From contig NC_037683.1 of assembly GCF_003255815.1 (NCBI RefSeq), positions 74,081,035 through 74,145,034 on the forward strand: DNA of 64,000 bases, given 5' to 3'. Below the pieces are notes generated by a model that was not told the DNA's origin, did not search any database, and saw only the letters and a program-made list of their open reading frames with translations. Made by a program: the position numbers and the translations under genes. Origin of the DNA: Theropithecus gelada (taxonomy: Eukaryota; Chordata; Mammalia; Primates; Cercopithecidae). Position 1 is the stretch's first letter. Every line of letters begins with the position of its first letter. This document shows positions 1 through 11,519 of the stretch, one piece after another.

Positions 1-1200
1 TTCCACCCTTGTGGATGACTCTTTCTCTGTTCTCATGGCTACTGATCCCCCTCTACCTGACAATTCCCTGGGGAACTTCATCTTGGGTTGTCTTCCTGCT
101 CTACACACATCCTGCAGGTGTATCACAAATAATTTGGCTTTAAGTACCATGAGTGTGCTAATGATTTCCACATTTATATCTCTGGCTTAGGTTTGTCTCT
201 TGAATTCCAGGCTTATATACACATCCAGCTTCCAATTTGACAGCTGTCCTTGGACAACTCCCAGATGTCTGAAACTTCAATATGCAAAAGTAATTCCCAA
301 ATCTCTTTGTAAAAATTATCTCCTCTACAGCTTCATCTTCTCCATCTCAGTTAAAATGTCATTCCATCCACCCTGGTACTCAAACCAGGAGCCCTCATAT
401 CAAATCTATTTGAAAACTCATTCTACTATATTTTGAAATATATTTCACTTCCATCACCTCAGGCCAGGCCTCCATCAGCTCTCATCTGCAATACCATGAC
501 AACCTGCAAACTAGTCTTCCTGTTTGCAGTCATGCCCCTCTCAAATCCATTCTCAAAAAAAAAATCACAGGCTTTTGTCACTGCCTGTTTAAAATATCTA
601 ATTGCTTTTTACTGCATGCAAAATTAATCAAATTCTCTACCACTGCCTACCATGACCTAAACACTGCTATGGCTCCAAACCACCTTAAAATATGCTATTA
701 CTCACTGTGTTCTAACCATACCACTTTCTTTTAATTCCTGGAAATTCTAAACTTGTATCTGCCTCAGGGCCTTTGCACATGCTACACTCTTCGCCAGAAA
801 TACCTTTTCCATAATACCTTCAGGAATATTTTCCATAATACCTTTATTTTTACAAGGCTCCTCCTACTCATTCTCTAAGTCTCAGTTTACCTGTATGAGA
901 CCTTTCCTTAACTTTCCTAAAGCAGCCCTCTCCCCTCTTCCCTTTTCCCACACACTCTATTAGCTATCTCAGCCCTTGGTTCATTTCCTTAGGCACATTT
1001 AGCATAATTTTCAGTTCTTTTAACACACATTTAAAGTGTATCATTGTGCTGGTCTGTCTTTCATTAGAGTGTAAGCAAATGAGGGAAGGAGCTTTCTCTG
1101 AGCTGTTCACTCATCATTATATCCTTCATGAGAGTGTTTGGCACATGCAAAGTTCCCAAAATATATTTCTTGAGTTAATAAGTAAATAAGTGAATGAATA
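1..1200 (+). repeat. L2 LINE, ORF2 end and 3' end
   Basis: This is an old mammalian L2 copy that runs in from the left edge. Its end is the typical L2 tail: 'gcctcagggcctttgcacat' at 761-780, then the 'gtaagcaaatgaggga' and 'gtttggcacatgc' region near 1,070-1,150, and a final 'gaatgaata' run near 1,192. The upstream part (about 230-650) resembles the L2 ORF2 C-terminal coding region but has no intact frame. Divergence is high. The left limit is unknown because the window starts inside it. Confidence 0.8.
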
Positions 1201-1818
1201 TCTTTAAAGACTGGAGCTTTCCTCTCATATTCATTACAGTAACTTTTTTTCTTTGAGGAGACATTTTATAAAAAACACAACAGAAAAAACCTATATGAGG
1301 AATTTGGAGTTAGAAGCTAGGCCTCCATTGGATGAGCCTTCAGAGTCTCCGGATTGCTCTGTGTTTGTGTCTGGGTGAGAGATGGAAAAGGTATGGAGAG
1401 GTATGTTTGGAAAAGGGTGGAGAAAAACACAACTCTGTCAAGGGAGGCATATATATTTTCTAACGTAGAAAGACATTAACCACAGATACAGAGGATCTGC
1501 CTTGCATCAAAAATCTCCTTACATCTGTCAATGTGTGTTTTTTTTTTTTTTTTTAATTTCTTCTTTCCTATCCCTTTGCTGTCTCTTTCCCCGTAATTCC
1601 CAAAGTAGCAACCATTGAAGGGACAATCAGAGCACACAGACCTGCCAGAGCCTCTGGCCGTGAAAGAAGAAACAGCCAGAGGAGAAACAAACAGCAGGAG
1701 AAACAGAATAGTGATTCAAAAGAAAACCAGCACCAGGCTGCTGACCACCAGATTTCTTTCTTAGTGAATTCTGAATTTGCAGAAGGCAGCAAGGTGTCAA
1801 GGAAAGAGCATGTGCTGG
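1201..1818. other. Unique sequence with a poly-T run
   Basis: I recognise no repeat family or gene here. The only simple feature is a 17-base T run at 1,538-1,554. It is not followed by Alu or L1 sequence, so it is not obviously a retroposon tail. Confidence 0.5.
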
Positions 1819-2283
1819 TGTACTAGTTTCCTAGGGCTGTGGTAACAAATTGCCACAGACTTACTGGCTTAAAGTAATGACATTTATTATCTTACAATTC
1901 TAAGGTCAGAAGTCCAAAATGAGTCTCACTGGGCCAAAATCAAGGTGTCAGCAGAGCTTCGTTCCCTCTGAATGCTCTAGGAACAAATTTGCTGGTTGCT
2001 TTTCCCAGCTTCCAGAGACTGCCCAGTTCCTTTCCTCGTGGCTACGTCACTTTCACCTTGACTTCTGTTTTCACCTCTCCTCTGACTCTGACCCTCTTCC
2101 CTCTCTCTTATCAAGAGCCGTGTTATTACCTAAAGTCCACTCAGATAACACAGGATAGTGTCCCTATCTGAAAAGACTTAACTTAATCACACAGGAAAAT
2201 CCCTTTTGTCATGTAAAGTAATGTATTCACAAGTTCTAGAGATTAGGATATAGGCATCTTTGGGAACCATTATTCATTCCACA
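1819..2283 (-). repeat. MLT1-type MaLR solo LTR
   Basis: The + strand reads as the reverse complement of an MLT1 LTR. It begins 'tgtactagtttcctagggct' and passes 'ggtaacaaattgccacagac', 'ggcttaaagtaatgacattt' and 'tcaaggtgtcagcag'. It ends in a 'cattattcattccaca' terminus. The TG...CA ends and the length of about 465 bp suit a nearly complete solo LTR. No internal MaLR sequence adjoins it. The subfamily cannot be fixed by eye. Confidence 0.8.
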
Positions 2284-2309
2284 AGAGCTGGGTTCCACTT
2301 TTAATCTGG

Positions 2310-2560
2310 TCAGTTAGGTACTGCTCTGTGCCAGGCACTATGTCAAGCATTTTACATATTACTTTATTTAATCCTCATAAAATCCCTGAAATAGAGGTAC
2401 TCTCATCTGCATTTTATATATGCCGAAATTGAAGTTTAGTGACTTGAAGCTACTTGGTCCTGTAGTTCCACGTTTGTCACTCTGGTAGGGCAGAAATGTA
2501 AACCCATGTCTGCTTAGCACCGAAGCCCAGACACCAGACTGCTGTGTTAGGCGAGCTTCT
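2310..2560 (+). repeat. MIR SINE
   Basis: The core reads 'ctctgtgccaggcactatg', then 'ttacatattactttatttaa', then 'tcctcataaaatccctgaaa', which is the MIR body in sense orientation. The 3' half is weaker but keeps the 'aacccatgtctgc' segment. Confidence 0.75.
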
Positions 2561-2689
2561 GTATTAACAGGTGCAGGCATTCAAAAAGCCCAATAATTGG
2601 CAAACCATTATTGTCTATATAGTAAGTACTACTTAACGAAAAGCAATCATACTACTCTTCTGAGTATTAGATTCCTTATATGACTATAC

Positions 2690-2790
2690 ATTCGTGCCTC
2701 CCTTTGGAAAATATTTACAAATGCTTATATTCTGCTAGGCACTGTCCTAGGAATTAAACGCTGTACTAAAAGTTACTGTGCAGTTTAAAG
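2690..2790 (-). repeat. Short L2 tail fragment, antisense
   Basis: The phrase 'ttctgctaggcactgtccta' preceded by 'aaaatatttacaaatgctt' resembles the reversed L2 3' end (a MIR core is the alternative). It is too short and diverged for firm assignment. Confidence 0.35.
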
Positions 2791-3590
2791 GAAATGCTGA
2801 CTTGACTTACGGTCCATCATATAGAAGATGCCACTCAATACTATTTCACATCTCTCTTTTTCACCTTAGATTGTGAATTCCCAAGGCTTTGTCCTGATTG
2901 CTCTGATTTGGTTGTGTGTGTTTCTCTCACTGCCATTCATCACATAGCGGTGATTTCATATATTGGCTAAGTTGGATTGATTTCTGTGTAGATTATATCT
3001 GACCTTGTCAAGGCAATGACTTTTAATAGTTCTATTCTTCCAATGGGTTTTTGTAAGTTAAGTTATAATCTAAAGAAGAAGTTGAAGGATCACGATTTTT
3101 CAAGTAACAGTTGGATTCCTAAACTGGAGTGGTATCTCTCCACAGTTCCTTAATCCTGCTTCCCAATGCATGGGAATGAGGGGTTGGGAAGAGTGAGACA
3201 GTGGAGGATAGAGAGGTGAACAAATCCTAGTGCTGGCAAAGGAACACTAAGAGAGGGCAAAAGACTCTAAAATGTGGCCAAAGAGTAGCTCTGACAGTCA
3301 TACACCGGTAGACTCTTATATGCAATGGAGAAGAAGTTCCCATTGTAAGAGAACCTGCATGTCACTGCAGATGTTCTCTATGATTTGTGGTACGAGGTTT
3401 TTCATTAACTTATCATTTTTTCTTTGACCCTTTTTTACTTCCTACCATTTTGTATCACCATTTCTTATCTGTTTCCTCATTTATCTTGCTGTATCACACT
3501 ATCTTTTATAAGCAAACCTCACTATAAAAAATACAATGTAATAAAGATAAATTTGGGTCCTTTTAAATTTTCTGCAAGGGAAGTGTCTGT
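2791..3590. other. Unique AT-rich sequence
   Basis: I see no repeat, RNA gene or credible coding region in this stretch. Both strands carry only short chance frames. Confidence 0.5.
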
Positions 3591-3591
3591 G

Positions 3592-3745
3592 AGCCAGGTG
3601 TGGTGACCCATGCCTGTAGTCCCACCTACTTAGGAGGCTGAGTCAGGAGGATCACTTGAGTCCAGGAGTTCAAGACCAACCAGGGCAACACAGCAAGATC
3701 CCATTTCTAAAAAAAGAAACACAATTTTTAAACAAGCAAAAAAGA
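3592..3745 (+). repeat. Free left Alu monomer (FLAM-like)
   Basis: The copy starts 'gccaggtgtggtgacccatg' and continues through 'ggaggctgagtcaggaggat' to 'agcaagatcccatttct'. An A-rich tail then appears directly, with no right monomer. The length of about 130 bp plus tail fits a fossil left monomer. A 3'-truncated AluJ is the alternative. Confidence 0.75.
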
Positions 3746-4451
3746 AACAAGTGTCTGAGAAACAATTTTTTTAGCCTAGATCTCTGAAATAAATCACTAG
3801 AGTGTGGGTGAACTTAAAATCCCTTGCCAAATCTGAGTCAGGCTAATGAGGCAGCAAAGTCAGCCTCTGTTGGAGCACCAGGGTGCCACTAATGGACAAC
3901 TCAGTAACTTGACTCATTTTGTCAGGCTGTCAGGAACTCATTGAGGACCTGCAAATTTAATCTAAAAAATCTCCATAACTTAAAGAACTGCTGTAAAAAC
4001 GTTGGGGTGGGGGGCTGTGTGAGGCAAGAAAAGAAAGTACAAAGTCTTCTTTGAGCCTTCTCATTGCTGGTAAGATTAGAAGAAATCAAAGAAGAAGAGT
4101 ATATTGAAAAGTGGGAGCTGATATTCCTTAATGTTGAAGAGTATCTTCTCCAGGGATTAAATTCTGTGTCAAGTGCTTTGGATTTTAATTTATAGTCATT
4201 AATGTTAAAATGACTAAGTCTAAATAAATGTTACATGAGTAAATAACAAGTAAATGCCTTAATGCAATGGAAGATGAACGAGAATGGCTCTAAATGAAAT
4301 TTCTAACAACCTGTCGTTCCTTTTTCTACTGTTTTACAAATGAATTTCACGTAACTCTGGGTTTAGAAAAGTAATACAGCACATGAAGAGATCACCGGAG
4401 CAGGCATCAGAAGAACTGATCCTTTGTCTTTTTTCTGCCAATAACCAGTTA
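3746..4451. other. Unique sequence
   Basis: No repeat or gene is recognised. A short G-rich patch, 'ttggggtggggggctgtg', lies near 4,000. Confidence 0.5.
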
Positions 4452-5015
4452 TGTGTTGTGAAGATAAGTTTTAAGAGTCGACTTGACTGAATTGAAGGAT
4501 GCCTAGATGGCTGGTGACACATTGTTTCTGGGTGTGTCTTTGAGGGTGTCTCAGAGGAGATCGACTGGGAGTCAGTACACTGAGGGAGGAAGACTGGCCC
4601 TCAATGCCTGCAGTTGTCTTTCAATGGGCTGGGGGCCCAGCTGGGAAAAACAGGTAGAAGGGGGACACTCTCTCCCTCTCTCTCTTCTGGAGTGGGGCTC
4701 TTTTCCTTCTCCTGCCCTTAGACATCAGATCCCAGGTTCTTTGGCTTTGGGACTCTGGAACTTGGGGCAGTGGCCTCCCAGAGGATCTTGGGCCTTCAGC
4801 CTTGGACTGGGGGCTGCATCCTGGGCTTCCTGGGTTTTAAGGCTTATAGACTAGCCATACCACTGGCTTCTCTGAAAGTCAGAGAAAGCTCCAGCTTGCA
4901 TATGGCCTATCATAAGACTTCCCCATCTCTGTGATCCTGTGAGTCAATTCTCCCTAGTAAATCTCCTTCCATATATCCTACTAGTCTGCCTCTCTGTAAA
5001 ACCCTGACTAATACA
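4452..5015 (+). repeat. MLT2-like ERVL solo LTR
   Basis: The element reads 'cgacttgactgaattgaagg' near 4,480 and 'ctgggtgtgtctttgagggt' near 4,530. It has a 'gggactctgg' segment near 4,750, 'gatcctgtgagtcaattctc' near 4,935, and ends 'aaaccctgactaataca'. The termini and the 564-bp length fit an ERVL-type LTR in sense orientation. The + frame at 4,507-4,854 (115 codons) is a chance frame inside it. I infer the MLT2 group from memory of the consensus and cannot fix the subfamily. Confidence 0.7.
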
Positions 5016-5314
5016 TGTGTTCTTAGAAAGGACACTTAATTACTATGGCTTGTTTTCCTTTTCTGTCAAATAAATGGTTTAAACTAGATAAATTTTTAGC
5101 CTCCTTCAGTCTTTAAAACATGCAAGGCCAATTTGCTTTAGAAAAGAGTTTATAAATATGTTTTCAGAACCTTTATCTTGCAGGATGCTAATGGAAGTTA
5201 CACGAAAAAAAATAGTTCTGTGGTTCAGACAAATGTGGAAAATGTAGAGTTGAGTGAAATTAATCATATTTCTTTACTCCAAGATATTCCTGAGCCATTA
5301 GCATGTACGTATGT

Positions 5315-5700
5315 CTCCTGTGGTCATTCATTCCATTGATAGCTATTTATTAAGTGCCCACCATGCCTTAGATACTACAGCTACTCAGCTGGACAAACGC
5401 GGGCATGGTCTTTGTCTTCATAGAGTTTATAACAATCTAGAGGGAAAAGCAGACACATACAATTATATAAATAAGCACAATTTTAATTGTAATACTGTTT
5501 TGGAGGGGTACACAAGTCCCTCTATGGTGCTATGAAGTATACACAATAAGAGATTTTGATCTAGTAAAGAAGATCAGGATGACATAATGGCATTGAGAAC
5601 TGAAGAATCTGTTCATGTTAAGGAGGAAAGGGGAGGAGAGTTCTAGGCAAAAGAGCAACATGGTCAAAGGACCTGTGGTCACCAACAACGCTTGAAGAAC
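5315..5700 (-). repeat. L2 LINE 3' end, antisense
   Basis: The sequence 'tattaagtgcccaccatgcc' is followed by a 'catagagtttataacaatct' segment, 'agcagacacatacaattata' and 'ggtgctatgaag'. These match the reversed L2 3' terminus, which begins with a CATT-rich end. Later parts (5,590-5,700) are weaker. Confidence 0.65.
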
Positions 5701-7080
5701 TGCAAAAATCTCTAAAAGTGAGACACATTATGTGATGTTGCTCATTATTTGTCCTAGAAACTATTTTTTTCTTTTAGAAGTGCGTTGCGGAAATTATATT
5801 CTCTGGATTGAACCTTGAATAACACTTCTTTAGAGCAATTCAATATGTGTTGTTGCTGTCTTAAACTCTGCCTAAACAGACTTGTTTTTAAAACGCCAGT
5901 GGGTCCTACTGCATGTGCTCACGGTATGGGCCTAAAGTAGACCATTTCCCCAGATGTTTGTAGGATCTCTTAGCTTTACAATATGGAAAGGAGGAAAAGA
6001 TGATGGATATATGTATAGATATGGGAACATTTCTTAGGAGACTGTGGAAAATGACAGCGAAGATTTTTACATATTACATATTTGTATAAAAGGTACTCAA
6101 GTCTGAGACATACTTCAGCAATTTCTCAAACTATAGATGGGAGTGTGTATGTGGAGGAAGAAGAAATAGTAAAGAGAAAAGGCTTACGTCAAAGTTGATA
6201 GCACGTTTTCTCTGTCTTCAGAGGCAGAGGACAAACCACTTTCAGAGCAAACTTAAGGACAAACTTTTTATCAACTTGAAAAAAAAGAGTGATTTTTTGA
6301 TAAAGCTAAGATTCTCCTCTAAAATGGAAACATTTTACAATAACAAGGAGCTAATAGGTCATGTAATATAAAAGGCTGTCATCATTGCTGTTAACATCGA
6401 AACAACATTTTCCTTATAAGGATAGTCTGAGACTGGAAATGCTCTTAGCTTCCAAACAAAACAACAGCTACAGGGGCTTAAAATAGGGGTTCATGTCTCT
6501 CTGGTCACAAGAAGACTGAAAGTTGGAGTTGCTGACTTTGGTCTAGTGATCTGACATGTTTTTTTAATTTTCTTTTCCTTTCCTTCATGGTCAGAAGATG
6601 ATTGTCACAGATCCAATTATCATATCTACATTTGAGGTAGAAAGACAAATGTTTTCCCAAAGACCTCCCCACCTCCCATGAAAGTTTCCATTTCCACCTT
6701 ATTTCCCATAATTGAGTCATACATCCACCCCTAACTACAAGGGAGGCTGACAAAGAGGAAACAAGATAGTCAACATTGATTTGAACCAATCCTAATTTAT
6801 CAACAGAAGCTAGCCACATCTTTGCTCAACCAAACAGGGTTCCATGAACAAAGAAGAGAGGAGATGAATATTGGGTAAGCAAATAGCAATGTTTGCTCCA
6901 ACTTGGGAATTATAAAGAGTTGTTGTTGATGCTGCTAGTGTTATTGTTCATGTCATTTGTTTCCTTAGTCTGGTCCCAGAAAAGTTGAGGCTCAGACTGT
7001 AGATAAGGAAGATACCATTAAATCACTGTTTTTGGTTGGATATAAGCTGGTCTCTGCAATACATCTCTAGGGCACATGTT
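5701..7080. other. Unique sequence
   Basis: I recognise no element or gene in this 1.4-kb stretch. The minus-strand frame at 6,505-6,819 (104 codons) has no recognisable domain and no supporting signals. Confidence 0.5.
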
Positions 7081-7285
7081 TTCAAACACTCTTTTCCAGG
7101 TTTCAATAGAGAACCTATAAGTGCTTCATAGGAAGCTTAATAAAATATACATTCTGGGCCCCCATCTTCATAAATTATAATTCACTAGGTCTGTGTTTAA
7201 TAGACAAATCAGTTTTTATGACATAATTCCCAGGTGGTGCTTCTGCAAAGACAATTTGGAAAGTCTTGCCTATGGAGAGGATTTA
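7080..7285 (+). repeat. MER20-like hAT-Charlie DNA transposon relic
   Basis: The pattern 'ttctgggcccccatctt', then 'ttcactaggtctgtg', then 'ttcccaggtggtgcttctgc' matches the central part of the MER20-type non-autonomous hAT element. Neither terminal inverted repeat is clearly preserved. Confidence 0.5.
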
Positions 7286-8720
7286 GTCTGGGAATTATGA
7301 GAACATAATGGGCATGTGAACCCTTCCTTACCCCACCACCCCACCCATTACCACACTGAAATCTTTTTCTACTGTCCTTAAGCCTTCAAGATGATCTTGT
7401 CAGAGCCTGGTCTTTGCTTGCTGAAGGAATAAAGGAATAGCCCTGGGCTGACATTTAGAGAATGGCATTATAGGGATGAAGTGCCAGAGCTTGGAGGAGA
7501 TGGGTCTATGACAGCGAGAGGAACTTACAGGAAATCAGGGCAGCAATCTGGTCCAGACAGCTGGCTAAGGTGAAAAGCACAGCCAGGAATGCAGTGTGAA
7601 ATACATACACATTCCTCAAGTATTGCTACAAAAGCCTGAGGAGTGGAATCAGGGAAAAGACTGGACTTCCTGAATTATGGAAGAATGGAGGCTCGGACTA
7701 TGACTAGCAGGGCATGAAAGGAAAATGAGACCTCTGAGGACTGGAGAAGTCTGGACTCCTAAATTACCATAATGTTTTCCAACTAAGTAGAAAAGAAAGA
7801 AAACGAAACAAGCATTCGATGACAGTCCATTTGCGAAATGTATCTTCAGAGTTGCCATGGAAGGCAGGTGTCTCTGCACCCACTGGTGCTGGTGAGAAAC
7901 CTTAAACAGGTATTTAAAGCTGTTAAGCAGTAGCAACTGCTTTTCAGACAAGATATTTTATTCCACATTCTAAGTTCTTCTCATGACAACATTTACCTGC
8001 CTACCTCTATATCATCTGTCAAATTAGAAGGCAGTACTGGTCAAGTGTTGGAAGCAAAGAATTAGCTCTTCATCACCTGTTGCTGTCATTTATTTAGATT
8101 TGTTAGATTCGTGTCTGCTAATGGGAAAAGTACTTTCCTGGCTTCTTTTGCATTGCAGCCAAGTCTGTAACAGATACACTTTATAAGCGTCCACAGAGGC
8201 TCTTCTGTTCATGGAAAAAAATGAGGGAGGTAGAAGATAATGCACAAGGAAGTGGCTTTGGGACTTCACAACCCAACAGGACCTGCACAGATTATTAAAT
8301 AGTTTCAAGTGACTTAACCATGACATGGAGCCTCCAGAGAACAACAGGATCATTGTCACCACTGTCCCAATGGAGGAAGCTGAAAAACTCGAGTACTCTC
8401 CAGCTCCCAGAGAAAATGAGAGAGAAAAGGAAGCAAATGGTGTTTATTTGTCTGGGCCACTGGGCCAGTCTAGCTATTGCGAATTCTCCAAGACATCATT
8501 CTGTGGATATGTTTGCACACACGTATTTGCTTTGTAGAATAGCCAAGAATCCCAGAACAACTGGCTGAGATGTTTCTAGGGAGGAACATTAAAAGTAAGC
8601 TATTAAAGGTAAGGTACTACTAGCTCCCCCTTTTATGCTCTCCCACCTACTCACCAACTCATTATTTGTATTGTTTAAATAAAAGTTACATCAAGTTTAC
8701 TATATACCAATAGGAGGCAG
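7286..8720. other. Unique sequence
   Basis: No repeat or gene is recognised. The frames at 7,649-7,951 (minus), 8,090-8,362 (minus) and 8,320-8,568 (plus) lack family resemblance, and the last two overlap on opposite strands. Confidence 0.5.
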
Positions 8721-8721
8721 G

Positions 8722-9065
8722 CATAACAGGCTAGGTTATGCTGCTGTAACAGACAACCCTAGATGTCAGCAGCATATTACAACCCAGGTATTTTTCTTGC
8801 TTCTGCTATGCACCCATTGCAGGTTGGCAGTGGCTTTTTCTTCATGTTGTCCTCACTCAGAGACGAAACATGATGGAGTTTCATTATCTGAAATTTCATA
8901 GGTCAATGAAGCATAAGGGAAGGGAGGTAGGGCATCATGTGTGTTAGTTTTGTTTTCACTTAAATTTCATTGGCTAAACAAAATCAAATGGTCTCAACTA
9001 ACTTCAAGGGAGTCGAAAGTACAATCCTCTCTTGGGCACAGAAGGATAGGGAAATGGTATATGAG
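8722..9065. repeat. Ancient medium-reiteration repeat, family not named
   Basis: The order 'ggttatgctgctgtaacaga', 'ctatgcacccattgcaggt', 'ttcattggctaaacaaaatc', 'aacttcaagggagtc' and 'tgggcacagaaggatag' is one I recognise as a recurrent mammalian interspersed sequence, probably an old LTR read in antisense. I cannot name the family reliably. Confidence 0.5.
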
Positions 9066-9410
9066 TGAAAAATAGTAATGTCTGCTCTGACAACTGATGT
9101 GCTGCTACACAAAAGACCATCCATTAATTTGAGCTAATGTAGCATAAACTGAAAACGGCCTCAGAGTTTGTATTTACAAGTTAAGCTTTTTCATGGTGCC
9201 AGTTCAAGTCCTGAGCCTGAAAGCAAACTTTGCAAGGGATCACTCTGTGAGTCACTGACCCCAGAAACATTGTTGGGAGCATCCAATAGATTGACTTTCT
9301 CTACCATCACTCCTGTTGCTGCTAACTTGAGCTGTGACACACAGTCATATGAAAATATAAAAGCAGGGGGTTTTATCATAATTAATGTGTATAAAGACTT
9401 CCTCTAATTT

Positions 9411-9720
9411 TTTTTTTTTTTTTTTTTTGAGACAGTGTATGTCTCACTCTGTTGCCCAGACTGGAGTGCAGTGACACAATCTCTGCTCACTGGAGCCTTC
9501 ACCTCCCAGGCTCCAGTGATCCTCCCACCTCAGCCTCCCTAGTTGCTGAGACTACAGGTGCACACCACCACAAAGGGCTAATTTTTGTATTTTTTTTTTT
9601 ATAAAGACAGGGTTTTGTCATGTTGCCCAGGCTGGTCTCGAGCTCCTGAGCTCAAGTGATCCTCCTCCCTCGGCCTCCCAAAGTGTTGGTATTATAGGCG
9701 TGAGCCACTGCACCTGGCCT
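9411..9720 (-). repeat. AluJ with clear target-site duplication
   Basis: A full-length antisense Alu starts with a T-run (the A-tail), then 'gagacagtgtatgtctcact'. It ends at 'gtgagccactgcacctggcc'. AluJ-like features include 'gctcctgagctcaagtgatc'. The target-site duplication is 'acttcctctaatttttttt', present at 9,397 and again at 9,721-9,739. A T-run also expanded at about 9,591-9,600. Confidence 0.92.
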
Positions 9721-9739
9721 ACTTCCTCTAATTTTTTTT

Positions 9740-10400
9740 TAATACCAAACTCATATCTAAACTCCCTATCTTGATCAATTCTCTGCAAATGGAGCTTAAT
9801 GATGCAATGAGGTTCAAGACAGAATGAAAATCCTCCCTTCATATTCCTTGGAGATATATTTTTAAACTTGAAGTTTTATTACCTGTCTCTAATTCAAAAA
9901 GTTCCAAACCAAAGTAGCTGTGTCAAAATGGTTTCATGAAAAGGACTGACAATTTTTTCACAAAGATTATAACCCCTCCCCTCGCCTTCAGTCAGAAGGA
10001 GGGGTTTGGATGGGATTTGAGTTTTAGTAAATTAGGAGAGGGGGTTGAGCTGTGGAGTGATGGGTTCATCTCCACATGACACTCTTACATCTCATTCTTA
10101 TAGGTTGAGAAACATAAAGAAATATCTATGAAATTTACTAAGCAACAGGGTTGGTGCCAAGTGGTTCTTAACCCAGAGCATCCATGGCTTGGTGCTAGTA
10201 AGTTCACAAATTTCTGGCATGGAACACAAGATTCTTTGCGTTTCTGCATATATCTATCTAGCTTTCACCAAATTCTCAAAGGAATCACGATCCATAAAAT
10301 ATAAAGAATCTCACTATAAAGATAGATCAGAAATATCTACACTCTCCTTCAAATCACTAAAGGACAAGTCCATGCTGCTTTCCGGAACAGATGTGTTTCT
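9740..10400. other. Unique sequence
   Basis: No repeat or gene is recognised between the two Alus. The frame at 10,189-10,476 runs into the next Alu and is not a gene. Confidence 0.5.
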
Positions 10401-10410
10401 AAAATTTAAA

Positions 10411-10714
10411 GGCCGGGCGCGGTGGCTCAAGCCTGTAATCCCAGCACTTTGGGAGGCCGAGGCGGGTGGATCATGAGGTCAGGAGATCGAGACCATCCTG
10501 GCTAACACGATGAAACCCCGTCTCTACTAAAAAATACAAAAAACTAGCCGGGCGAGGTGGCGGGCGCCTGTAGTCCCAGCTACTCCGGAGGCTGAGGCAG
10601 GAGAATGGCGTAAACCCGGGAGACGGAGCTTGCAGTGAGCTGAGATCCGGCCACTGCACTCCAGCCTGGGTGACAGAGCGAGACTCCGTCTCAAAAAAAA
10701 AAAAAAAAAAAAAA
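10411..10714 (+). repeat. Young AluY of the Old World monkey type
   Basis: This is a full-length, low-divergence Alu with a 22-base pure A tail (10,693-10,714). It keeps AluY features such as 'gagatcgagaccatcctggc' and 'ggcgcctgtagtcccagcta'. It also carries variants I know from the cercopithecid AluY lineage: 'ggctcaagcctg' (10,424), 'gcgtaaacccgg' (10,609) and 'gatccggccact' (10,644). Flanks 'aaaatttaaa' and 'aaaatttaga' form the target-site duplication. The upstream 'ttctaaaa' matches an L1 endonuclease cleavage site. It is the best lineage marker in the window. Confidence 0.9.
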
Positions 10715-10719
10715 TTTAG

Positions 10720-11270
10720 ATATAAGCCACAAAATATTTAAACTGTGATGGTGCTTATATAAACCAAGTAATACTTCAGTAAAATTACTATGATCTATTT
10801 TCTACATTTTACATAAGCTCAAATTTTGTAGATAGTATCAAATTACACATTAAAATTCATAGGAAACACACACAAATCACACATACACACACACTTTTTG
10901 TGTTCCCAAACTTACAGGTCACAGAGGTCATACAATGTGCTCCTTGCGTCATACTTTCCTACTTCGTCTACATCTATGCCCCCTTAAATCACTCTATTCT
11001 TATAGTCCAAGATACTGTGACAATTTTTTTTACCACTTCTCTTAATGACAGGGCCTTCTTAGTTCAAAACTATGACATGTATAATATGATGCATATAGTT
11101 TAATTTCTACATGACAGAAGAGAGCAATGTTATCTATGATAACCTAATTAAATAACAAATATCTATACTGTCTCTCACTTCACAGGGCTTTTATCTTACC
11201 CTAGATGTAATTTTTCACTTTCCTTTAGAAATGTAGATATAAGGATCATGGAATAGCAGAAATAATACAA
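10720..11270. other. Unique sequence with a small CA-rich patch
   Basis: An imperfect CA-rich stretch lies at about 10,864-10,894. Nothing else is recognisable. Confidence 0.45.
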
Positions 11271-11274
11271 GACA

Positions 11275-11515
11275 TAAAGTAGAGACCTGAGTTTAATTCC
11301 TGGATCCACTCTTTATCTGTTCCATAATGTGACTGAAGTCACTCATCTTCTCTGAACCTCATCTGTAAAATGAGGAAATTGTACTTAAACACTAGTGTAA
11401 GACTACAAAAAGAGTTGTTGTTAAAGAAATTATGTATTTGAAAAAAGCTAGCACATGGGCTGATACATAGAAAATGCTCAAGTACTTAACAAATGTTACT
11501 TGAATCTGATTACAG
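11275..11515 (-). repeat. MIR SINE, antisense
   Basis: The reversed MIR order is visible: 'gtttaattcctggatccact', 'ctctgaacctcatctgtaaa', 'atgaggaaattgtactt', then 'agctagcacatgggctgata' and 'aaaatgctcaagtacttaac'. Confidence 0.75.
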
Positions 11516-11519
11516 AGAG

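Noticed and set aside
4507..4854. 115-codon plus-strand frame
   Set aside because: It lies wholly inside an MLT2-like LTR, has low-complexity Ser/Gly/Leu content and matches no protein family I know.
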